This document shows positions 55,445 through 64,000 of a stretch of DNA of 64,000 bases, piece by piece. The DNA is from Oryzomicrobium terrae (lineage in GTDB: Bacteria > Pseudomonadota > Gammaproteobacteria > Burkholderiales > Rhodocyclaceae). The number at the start of each line of letters is the position of its first letter. Position 1 is the first letter of the stretch. The translations under genes were made by a program, and so were the position numbers. The notes under the pieces are model-generated. The model saw only the letters and a program-made list of their open reading frames with translations. It did no database searches and was not told the origin of the DNA. Location: contig NZ_CP022579.1 in NCBI RefSeq assembly GCF_008274805.1, forward strand, positions 806,001 to 870,000, read 5' to 3'.

Positions 55445-56986
55445 ATGAAACAACCCCTCGTTATTTTCGACACCACCCTGCGCGACGGCGAACAGAGCCC
55501 TGGCGCCTCCATGACCAAGGACGAGAAGCTGCGGGTGGCCCGCCAGCTGGAGCGGATGCGCGTGGACGTGATCGAGGCCGGCTTCGCCGCCGCCTCCCCC
55601 GGCGATTTCGATGCGATCCACAGCATTGCCGAAATCATCAAGGATTCCACCGTCTGTTCCCTGGCCCGGGCCAACGAGAACGACATCCGCCGTGCCGGCG
55701 AGGCGATCAAGCCCGCTGCCCGGGGGCGCATCCATACCTTCATCGCCACCAGCCCGATCCACATGGAGAAGAAGCTGCGCATGTCCCCGGACCAGGTGGT
55801 CGAGCAGGCGGTCAAGGCGGTGGGCTGGGCGCGCCAGTTCACCGACGACGTGGAGTTCTCCGCCGAGGACGCTGGCCGTTCCGAGCTGGATTTCCTCTGC
55901 CGCATCTTCGAAGAGGTGATCAAGGCCGGCGCCAAGACCATCAACGTGCCCGACACGGTGGGCTACAACCTGCCCAGCCAGTTCGCCGAGACCCTGCGCC
56001 AGGTGATCGCCCGGGTGCCCAACTCGGACAAGGTGGTGTGGTCGGTGCACTGCCACAACGACCTGGGCTTGGCTGTGGCCAACTCCCTGGCTGCCGTGCT
56101 GGCCGGTGCCCGCCAGGTGGAATGCACCATCAACGGCCTGGGTGAGCGGGCCGGCAACGCCTCCCTCGAAGAGGTGGTGATGGCGGTGAAGACCCGGGCC
56201 GACATCTTCCCGGTGGAAACCCGCATCGACACCACCCAGATCGTGCCGGCCTCCAAGCTGATCTCCCAGATCACCGGCTACCCGGTGCAGCCGAACAAGG
56301 CCATCGTCGGCGCCAACGCCTTCGCCCACGAATCGGGCATCCACCAGGACGGCGTGCTCAAGCACCGCGAGACCTACGAGATCATGCGCGCCGAGGACGT
56401 GGGTTGGACCCAGAACAAACTGGTGCTGGGCAAGCACTCCGGTCGCAATGCCTTCAAGACCCGGCTGACCGAGCTGGGCATCGTCTTCGACTCCGACGAG
56501 GCCCTCAATTCCGCCTTCGCCCGCTTCAAGGAACTGGCCGACAAGAAGCATGAGATCTTCGACGAGGACCTCCAGGCCCTGGTCTCCGACGAGGTGGTGT
56601 CGGCCGAGACCGAGCACTACAAGCTGGTCTATTCCCACGTCTGCTCCGAGACCGGCGAGACGCCGGAATGCAGCCTGACCCTGTCCGTGGGCGGCGCCGA
56701 GCGCAAGGCCCAGGCGTCCGGCAGCGGCCCGGTGGATGCGGCCTTCTCGGCCATCGAGCAGATCGCGGCGAGCGGCTCCGAACTGCTGCTGTACTCGGTG
56801 AACGCCATCACCACCGGCACCGACGCCCAGGGCGAGGTCACCGTGCGCCTGTCCAAGGGCGGCCGCATCGTCAATGGCCAGGGGGCCGATACCGACATCG
56901 TCATCGCCTCGGCCAAGGCCTACCTGAACGCCCTGAACAAGCTTGAATCCTGTCCGGGCAAAGTCAATCCGCAAGGCGACGTGTAA
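55445..56986 (+). CDS. leuA: 2-isopropylmalate synthase
   Basis: Condenses ketoisovalerate with acetyl-CoA, the first step of leucine synthesis. The 513-aa protein has the HMGL-like barrel with [16 protein letters not shown] (metal Asp), [15 protein letters not shown], the second signature [20 protein letters not shown] and the regulatory C-terminal LeuA dimer domain for leucine feedback. ATG 55445 gives the usual [11 protein letters not shown] start. It has no partner leu genes nearby and is closed by a strong terminator. Confidence 0.96.
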   Translation: MKQPLVIFDTTLRDGEQSPGASMTKDEKLRVARQLERMRVDVIEAGFAAASPGDFDAIHSIAEIIKDSTVCSLARANENDIRRAGEAIKPAARGRIHTFIATSPIHMEKKLRMSPDQVVEQAVKAVGWARQFTDDVEFSAEDAGRSELDFLCRIFEEVIKAGAKTINVPDTVGYNLPSQFAETLRQVIARVPNSDKVVWSVHCHNDLGLAVANSLAAVLAGARQVECTINGLGERAGNASLEEVVMAVKTRADIFPVETRIDTTQIVPASKLISQITGYPVQPNKAIVGANAFAHESGIHQDGVLKHRETYEIMRAEDVGWTQNKLVLGKHSGRNAFKTRLTELGIVFDSDEALNSAFARFKELADKKHEIFDEDLQALVSDEVVSAETEHYKLVYSHVCSETGETPECSLTLSVGGAERKAQASGSGPVDAAFSAIEQIAASGSELLLYSVNAITTGTDAQGEVTVRLSKGGRIVNGQGADTDIVIASAKAYLNALNKLESCPGKVNPQGDV

Positions 56987-57024
56987 CGCGCGTAACGAGC
57001 GGTGGCTGCTTTCGCCCGCAAAGA

Positions 57025-57054
57025 AAAACGCCGCATCCTAGGATGCGGCGTTTT
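57025..57054. terminator. Terminator after leuA
   Basis: A perfect 14-bp stem AAAACGCCGCATCC/GGATGCGGCGTTTT around TA, working in both directions between leuA and the convergent DUF2069 gene. Confidence 0.92.
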
Positions 57055-57163
57055 GCGTTTTATCCAGCCACCCTTGGTGGGGAGCGGCGGGCGATGGGGG
57101 CGGGTAATGGAGCGAGATGGAGCGAGATCCGGCGCCGGTGGCCAGCATTTTTATCCCGGGCCG

Positions 57164-59177
<2,014 letters not shown>

Positions 59178-59203
59178 GTGCGACAGCCTTCCTAGGGGCG
59201 TTC

Positions 59204-60700
59204 CTAGGCGGCGCGATCGTCGCCGGCCAGTTGCAGTACGGTGACCGCCGGCGTGCTTTCCAGGCGGCTGCTGGGGCGCGTTTCGAGGATGTCCGCTTTG
59301 GCGTTGTCGGCCGGCTCCAGTACTACCATCAGCCGTTGACTGGTTTCGTCCAGGGTGCCGGCGGGAACGATCAGGGCCGGCATCGGCCGCAGGCCCGGTA
59401 CGCCGGGCAGGAACAGCGCCGGCGTCTCGCTGCTGCGCCCCAACTTGGGGTCGATGGCCCGGGAGGCCAGGGCTCGGGGGGCGGCTAGCTGCAAGCCCAA
59501 CTCCAGGTGCTCCGGGTTTTCGGAAATGACCCAGCGCACCAGCGCCACGTCCCAGCGGTGCGATTTTTCACCCTTGATCGCCACCACTTCGCCGGGCCGG
59601 ACCGGTTCGGTGCGGCCGGACAGGTGCATGGCCGCGTAGCCGTCCGGACTCTCGTTGGTGATCATCCAGTTGGAAACGTGTTCGCCGCTGCCATCGGCCG
59701 GGACCTTGCCGGCCAGGAGGGCCCAGGTGGCCGGCAGGCCGATGCACAGCTGGGCGCGGTAGTTTTGGCGGCGGCGGGGGAAACGGCGCTTCGAGGGGGA
59801 GCCCCACAGCCCGGCCAGTTGCTCCAGGGTCGGCTGATTCTGCTGCACCAGGAGGGTGCCGTTGGCGCCGGCGAAGCCGAGTTGCGCGGCCTGGCCGCTG
59901 GCGCTCAGCTGGATCAGGCGCCGGGCGGCCCGGTCGCCGGCAACCCAGCGCACCGGCGTTTCCGGCGGCGGCGGGCGGCGGGTCAGGGCGACCGGCGGGG
60001 CGTCACGGCTGGGGTCGATCCAGAACAGGCCGCGGCGCCGTTCGTCCGGGCTGGGCAAAAACTCCAGTTGTTCGGTCAGGGCGCCGCTGATGCGGCACGC
60101 CAGGGCAAAGGCGCTGGTGGACAAGGCGCCAGCAGGGATCAGGCCGAGCAGCAGGGCCTGGGCGTATTCCTGGCGGGCGGTGTGCTCGCCCCGGCTGCCC
60201 GCGCTGTCGGCCAGGCCTTCCCGTTCCGCTGCATCGTAGGCGGCGTGCAGGTTGGTCCACACGTCGTGGGAGGGCGGGGTGGCGGCGAGGCCGGCGATCT
60301 CCAGGTGGGTGCGCAGCAGCAGCAAGGTGCGCTGGCAGATCTGGGCGCGTTGCGGCGCCAATTGAGCGGCGGCGTCGGGGCTGGTCGCCAGGGCGCGAAA
60401 ATCCTCGGCAAGGCCGGCGCTGAGGTCAAGCAGGATGCGGGCCAGGGCCCGGGATTTGCGCGGCAGCGGGAGCGGCAGATCGCTCAGCTGCGGCAGGGCG
60501 TGGTTGAGGGTGACAAACGTGCGCGCCGCGATCCGGTTGAGTGCCTGCAAACGCTCCTGGCCGGTTAGCGCCAGAGTGCGGAGAGCGGTACGCAGCTGGT
60601 CCAGGGCCGCCAGGTCGGCGGCAGCGTCCGGCAATGGTGGCTGGCTCAGCCACTCCAGGGTGGCGGCAAGGCTGGGAGCGTCGGCAAGGGGGGCGGACAT
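59204..60700 (-). CDS. PilZ-domain cyclic-di-GMP-binding protein with long N-terminal region
   Basis: A 498-codon gene. A helical, alanine/leucine-rich N-terminal region (about 1-230) has no domain that I recognise. The PilZ ligand motifs lie in the C-terminal half: the RxxxR of KRRFPRRRQNY (about residue 307) and NxSxxG in NESPDGYAAM (about 351), followed by the expected strands. It should bind cyclic di-GMP; the output is unknown. ATG 60698-60700 was preferred over upstream in-frame starts because the longer N-terminus is arginine-rich and would run toward the rpsP promoter, but no ribosome site marks either. Confidence 0.78.
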   Translation of the reverse strand: MSAPLADAPSLAATLEWLSQPPLPDAAADLAALDQLRTALRTLALTGQERLQALNRIAARTFVTLNHALPQLSDLPLPLPRKSRALARILLDLSAGLAEDFRALATSPDAAAQLAPQRAQICQRTLLLLRTHLEIAGLAATPPSHDVWTNLHAAYDAAEREGLADSAGSRGEHTARQEYAQALLLGLIPAGALSTSAFALACRISGALTEQLEFLPSPDERRRGLFWIDPSRDAPPVALTRRPPPPETPVRWVAGDRAARRLIQLSASGQAAQLGFAGANGTLLVQQNQPTLEQLAGLWGSPSKRRFPRRRQNYRAQLCIGLPATWALLAGKVPADGSGEHVSNWMITNESPDGYAAMHLSGRTEPVRPGEVVAIKGEKSHRWDVALVRWVISENPEHLELGLQLAAPRALASRAIDPKLGRSSETPALFLPGVPGLRPMPALIVPAGTLDETSQRLMVVLEPADNAKADILETRPSSRLESTPAVTVLQLAGDDRAA

Positions 60701-60921
60701 GGCGTCGTTGATTCGCAGGAGGCGGGCTAAACGGGGCGCGCAAATAGGCCGCCATGGCACGGGCGGGCGGCATTGGCGCCCGGTGGCAGCGGCCTCGGCC
60801 GCTCCAACCTGCGCGGGCCGGCGCGTTAACGTGCGGAGCATAGCGCAAATCGGCCCTTCCGGGCGGCGGGCGTCCATGACCGGGAGCGCGGAGCATGGAT
60901 GGAAAAAAAGTCCGGTCGGCC

Positions 60922-60949
60922 TTGTTTAAGTCCTCGATCTTGTTATAAT
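60922..60949 (+). promoter_or_regulatory. rpsP operon promoter
   Basis: TTGTTT (60922-60927), a 16-base spacer and the consensus TATAAT (60944-60949), with a leader of about 34 nt to rpsP. Confidence 0.7.
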
Positions 60950-60989
60950 TTCCGGCTTTTTCCACAATCCTTAACCGGGAAGAACAACG

Positions 60990-61244
60990 ATGGTTGTGAT
61001 TCGTCTCGCCCGCGGTGGCGCGAAAAAACGTCCTTTTTACACTCTGGTGGTGGCCGATTCCCGTAATCGTCGCGACGGCCGTTTCATCGAGCGTATCGGC
61101 TTCTACAACCCCGTGGCTGCTGCCAGCGAAGAAGGTCTGCGCATCGCCATGGACCGTCTGCAATACTGGACCGGCAACGGCGCCCAGCTGTCCCCGACCG
61201 TGGCCCGCCTGGCCAAGCAGTACGCCGCCAAAGTCGCTGCCTGA
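60990..61244 (+). CDS. rpsP: 30S ribosomal protein S16
   Basis: An 84-aa S16 protein beginning [20 protein letters not shown] with the [13 protein letters not shown] segment. S16 binds 16S rRNA early in 30S assembly. GGGAAGAA is the ribosome site. It is the first gene of the rpsP-rimM-trmD-rplS operon. Confidence 0.98.
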   Translation: MVVIRLARGGAKKRPFYTLVVADSRNRRDGRFIERIGFYNPVAAASEEGLRIAMDRLQYWTGNGAQLSPTVARLAKQYAAKVAA

Positions 61245-61291
61245 GCTTCGCTCGGGAAGTGAGTTTGCTGGATTTACCTCGTTCCGGTTCC

Positions 61292-61867
61292 ATGACTGAC
61301 GCTGCTGGCCCTACCGAGCAAGCAGCCCCGGTCATCGTTCTGGGGCGTATCACGGATGCCTACGGCGTTCGTGGCTGGGTGCGTATCCACCCCTTTGGGG
61401 ATGACCCCCTCGAGTGGGGCAAGATGCTCCACTGGTGGGTGGGCTCCGAGGAGTCCGGCTGGAAGGTCCTGCCCCTGGCGGGGTGCAAGTGGCACGGTGA
61501 TGGTCTGGTGGCCCAGTTTGTCGGGGTTGCCGACCGGAGCGGAGCCGAAGCCCTCAAAGGCGCCTACATCGGTGCGCCCCGCGAGGAAATGCCCCGCCCC
61601 GAGCCGGATGCCTACTACTGGAACGATCTGATCGGTCTTCCGGTACAGAACCTCGAGGGTGAATCGTTCGGGACCGTGGTCGGCCTGCTGGCCACCGGCG
61701 CCAACGACGTGCTCCAGGTGCGGGAAGACGACGATGGGACTGCCGCCCCCGGCAAGAAACCGCTGGAACGGCTGCTGCCTTTCGTCGAGCAGGTAGTACG
61801 GGAGGTGATCCTCCCGGCCAAGGGTGCCCCCGGCGTGATCCGGGTGGACTGGCAGAAAGACTGGTAA
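61292..61867 (+). CDS. rimM: 16S rRNA processing protein RimM
   Basis: A 191-aa assembly factor that binds S19 and matures the 30S head. The N-terminal domain starts [17 protein letters not shown]; the PRC-barrel has [20 protein letters not shown] and VLQVRE, and the end is [12 protein letters not shown] 61292 fits family length. An in-frame GTG at 61259, touching GGGAAG, would add 11 residues and cannot be excluded. Confidence 0.93.
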   Translation: MTDAAGPTEQAAPVIVLGRITDAYGVRGWVRIHPFGDDPLEWGKMLHWWVGSEESGWKVLPLAGCKWHGDGLVAQFVGVADRSGAEALKGAYIGAPREEMPRPEPDAYYWNDLIGLPVQNLEGESFGTVVGLLATGANDVLQVREDDDGTAAPGKKPLERLLPFVEQVVREVILPAKGAPGVIRVDWQKDW

Positions 61868-61874
61868 GGCCCAG

Positions 61875-62699
61875 GTGTCGGATGTTGCTGACGCAGGGAT
61901 GATGCCGGAGCATCCCCTGGCCTTCGACGTGGTGACCATTTTTCCGGAAATGTTCGCCGCCGTCGGTCAGTACGGGGTGACCCGCCGCGGCCTGGAAGAA
62001 GGCCGCTGGACGCTGAACTGCTGGAACCCGCGCGACTTCACGGCGGACAATTATCGCCGGGTGGACGACCGGCCTTTCGGCGGCGGTCCGGGCATGGTGA
62101 TGCAGCCGGCCCCCCTGGAAGCGGCGATTGCCGCGGCCAAGGCGCGTCAGCGCCAGGCCGGCGCAGCACGCAGCCGGGTGATCTACCTGTCGCCGCAAGG
62201 CGCGCCCCTGACCCACGAGCGGGTCATGGCGCTGAAGGATGAACCTGGGCTGGTGCTGCTGTGCGGGCGCTACGAAGGGGTCGACGAACGGCTGCTTGAA
62301 CGTTGTGTCGACGAAGAGATTTCGTTGGGGGATTTCGTCCTGTCTGGCGGCGAGATCCCGGCGATGGCCCTGATCGACGCCGTCGTCCGGCAACTGCCGG
62401 GGGTGCTGAACGATGCCGCTTCCGCCGTGGAAGACTCGTTCGTCACGGGGCTGCTGGATTGCCCCCACTACACCCGCCCCGAGGTGTACGAAGAGATGCC
62501 GGTGCCGGCGGTGCTGCTGTCCGGCAACCACAAGGAAATTCGCCGCTGGCGCCTGAAAATGGCGCTCAAGCGAACCCGGGAACGCCGCCCGGAGCTTCTC
62601 GCGAAGCTGAAGGCAAGTCGGCCGCTTTCGGCCGAAGAAGCGCATCTGCTCGCAGAAATCGAGCGGGAGGCCGCCCAGGCGGAATCCCCCTCGGCGTAA
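61875..62699 (+). CDS. trmD: tRNA (guanine37-N1)-methyltransferase
   Basis: Methylates G37 of tRNAs reading CNN codons, preventing frameshifting; a trefoil-knot SAM enzyme. The 274-aa protein shows [32 protein letters not shown] and [11 protein letters not shown] (knot), and the C-terminal [12 protein letters not shown] 61875 has TAAGG upstream and a seven-base gap from rimM; ATG 61899 or 61902 are alternative starts. Confidence 0.95.
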   Translation: MSDVADAGMMPEHPLAFDVVTIFPEMFAAVGQYGVTRRGLEEGRWTLNCWNPRDFTADNYRRVDDRPFGGGPGMVMQPAPLEAAIAAAKARQRQAGAARSRVIYLSPQGAPLTHERVMALKDEPGLVLLCGRYEGVDERLLERCVDEEISLGDFVLSGGEIPAMALIDAVVRQLPGVLNDAASAVEDSFVTGLLDCPHYTRPEVYEEMPVPAVLLSGNHKEIRRWRLKMALKRTRERRPELLAKLKASRPLSAEEAHLLAEIEREAAQAESPSA

Positions 62700-62770
62700 G
62701 GCGAGCAGCTCTGCGGTCGATACAAACGGGTCGTATCACAGCAGTCTTCCCGTCCAACAAGGAGTTCGAC

Positions 62771-63136
62771 ATGAACCTGATCCAGCAACTGGAACAAGAA
62801 GAAATCGCCCGTCTGGGCAAGACCATCCCCAACTACGCTCCCGGCGACACCGTGATCGTCCAGGTGAAGGTCAAGGAAGGTAACCGCGAGCGTCTGCAGG
62901 CTTACGAAGGCGTGGTTATCGCCAAGCGTAACCGCGGCCTCAACTCCTCCGTCATCGTCCGTAAGATCTCTTCCGGCGAAGGCGTGGAGCGGACGTTCCA
63001 GATCTACTCCCCCCTGGTCGCTTCGATTGAAGTGAAGCGCCGCGGTGATGTGCGTCGCGCCAAGCTGTACTACCTGCGCGACCGCTCCGGCAAGTCTGCC
63101 CGGATCAAGGAAAAGCTCGAGCGTCGCCAGGGCTGA
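62771..63136 (+). CDS. rplS: 50S ribosomal protein L19
   Basis: A 121-aa L19 protein ([20 protein letters not shown] start, ending EKLERRQG) located at the 30S-50S interface. AAGGAG lies before the ATG. It is the last gene of the operon, followed by a strong terminator. Confidence 0.98.
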   Translation: MNLIQQLEQEEIARLGKTIPNYAPGDTVIVQVKVKEGNRERLQAYEGVVIAKRNRGLNSSVIVRKISSGEGVERTFQIYSPLVASIEVKRRGDVRRAKLYYLRDRSGKSARIKEKLERRQG

Positions 63137-63192
63137 TGCCCCGCAGCCAGGCCCCGGATTCGTTCCGGCGGCCCGGCTGCGACGACGTGACG

Positions 63193-63226
63193 GGGCCCCC
63201 GGGAAACCGGGGGCCCTGTTTTTTTT
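63193..63226 (+). terminator. Terminator of the rpsP-rplS operon
   Basis: A 10-bp GC stem (63193-63202 with 63207-63216), loop GAAA, then TG and T8. Confidence 0.95.
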
Positions 63227-63320
63227 GTCCGTCGCCCTCAGCGACCAACCTGGCGCCTGGTCCACAACCGGTCATGCTGGGCGATCGTCCCCGACGCTGG
63301 CTAGTGTTCGCCGGGGTGAC

Positions 63321-63389
63321 CTGCGACAACATGTCGCCCCGGGTTGCGGCCCTGTGTCGCAGGGCCGGGCCGGCGCTTCTTCCTATACT
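63321..63389 (+). promoter_or_regulatory. Candidate operator and -10 of the copper receptor gene
   Basis: The 8-bp unit CTGCGACA (63321-63328) recurs inverted as TGTCGCAG (63355-63362), with a further inverted half TGTCGC at 63332-63337, giving GCGACA-ACA-TGTCGC. A -10 TATACT stands at 63384-63389, and the last half-site covers its -35 position. The regulator is not identified. Confidence 0.4.
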
Positions 63390-63423
63390 CCGCCCCTTGT
63401 TTTCACGACAAGGGAGCGAGGAT

Positions 63424-64000
63424 ATGACCCCATTACACGGGACCCGGCGACACGGGCCCACCCGGATCGCCCTGGCGGTGGCCCTGGCCTGCGCCGCGCC
63501 GGCCCTGCTGGCGCAGACGGTGGCGAGCCAGCAGCAGACCGTGGCGGCCGCCGACAAGGCGGCCACCCTGGACGAAGTGGTGGTGACCGCCGAGCGCATG
63601 GATACGCCGCTCACCGTGGTCACCGATCCCCGGGCGCCGCGCCAGCCGGTACCGGCCCAGGACGGCGCCGACATCCTCAAGACCATCCCCGGCTTCTCGG
63701 TGATCCGCAAGGGCGGCACCGACGGCGACCCGGTGCTGCGCGGCCTGGCCGGCTCGCGCCTGAACATCCTGCTCGACGGCGAGCAGATCCTGGGCGGCTG
63801 CGGCGGGCGCATGGACCCGCCCACGGCCTACGTCTTCCCCGAGTCCTACGACAGCTTGCGCGTCATCAAGGGGCCCCAGACGGTGCAATGGGGGCCGGGC
63901 AATGCGGCCGGGACGGTGCTGTTCGAACGCAACTGGCCGCGCTGGCCCGCCGCCGGCGCCAAGTTCTACGGTAGCGCCCTGGTGGGCAGCTTCGGCCGCA
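63424..64000 (+). CDS. TonB-dependent copper receptor (OprC/NosA-like), 5' part
   Basis: The first 192 codons of an outer-membrane receptor; the window ends inside the gene. A signal peptide ends near ALLAQT (about 30), then LDEVVVTAERMDT is TonB-box-like. The plug domain has VLRGLAGSRLNILLDGEQ, then GGCGGRMDPPTAYVFPES and the VIKGPQTVQWGPGN segment, which are characteristic of the copper receptor group that includes OprC. GGGAGCGAGG precedes the ATG. Such receptors take up copper, or serve nitrous-oxide reductase maturation, at low copper. Confidence 0.88.
   Translation, partial: MTPLHGTRRHGPTRIALAVALACAAPALLAQTVASQQQTVAAADKAATLDEVVVTAERMDTPLTVVTDPRAPRQPVPAQDGADILKTIPGFSVIRKGGTDGDPVLRGLAGSRLNILLDGEQILGGCGGRMDPPTAYVFPESYDSLRVIKGPQTVQWGPGNAAGTVLFERNWPRWPAAGAKFYGSALVGSFGR

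Overview
The window is about 65% GC and carries gene orders typical of Betaproteobacteria: valS-holC-pepA facing lptFG, sigma-DUF3619-DUF3106-RDD facing ilvIHC-psd-pssA, rpsP-rimM-trmD-rplS, and DUF2069-wrbA. Together with a cyanide-insensitive bd oxidase, a complete glyoxylate shunt and a cbb3-oxidase assembly factor, this suggests an aerobic or microaerobic member of the Rhodocyclales (Azospira-like). The genus is an inference from gene content only. I see no tRNA, rRNA, CRISPR array, prophage or insertion sequence; nearly everything is dense chromosomal coding sequence.

0-20 kb: cioAB with a 48-residue DUF2474 subunit, then a membrane GGDEF-EAL protein. On the minus strand follow a HAD dehalogenase, a TauE/SafE permease and malate synthase (aceB). 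Next are a LysR regulator, a CBS-pair protein, a TRIC-type channel behind a tandem glycine riboswitch, a MocR regulator, ccoG plus a thioredoxin-like gene, isocitrate lyase (aceA), and a divergent chemoreceptor with a C-terminal sensor. Related TTGCTTyGC motifs lie in front of aceA and aceB.

20-38 kb: rraA, clpSA facing a cold-shock gene, moaC, bepA, tusA, a pabB-pabC fusion, valS, a proline-rich small protein, holC, pepA, lptFG, and the sigma-factor operon. The sigma factor has no ATG/GTG/TTG in a suitable position and appears to start at CTG.

38-57 kb: branched-chain amino acid and phosphatidylethanolamine genes (ilvIHC, psd, pssA). A block of about 12 kb follows: antiporter, YbdK-type ligase, class-I amidotransferase, two-component system and heavy-metal RND pump. 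leuA comes after it. Just upstream of leuA is a leucine-rich, probably leaderless 44-codon ORF. Since leuA commonly follows pssA directly in related bacteria, the block looks like an insertion.

57-64 kb: DUF2069-wrbA, yihY, a PilZ (c-di-GMP-binding) protein, the rpsP-rimM-trmD-rplS ribosome operon, and the start of a TonB-dependent copper receptor cut off by the window end.

The items most worth a second look are the leaderless leucine-rich ORF before leuA, the CTG start of the sigma factor, a string of hairpins ending in an orphan minus-strand terminator near 9.45 kb, the shared motif at the glyoxylate-shunt genes, an imperfect repeat of about 85 bp at two or three sites, and the antiporter/ligase/amidotransferase cluster.
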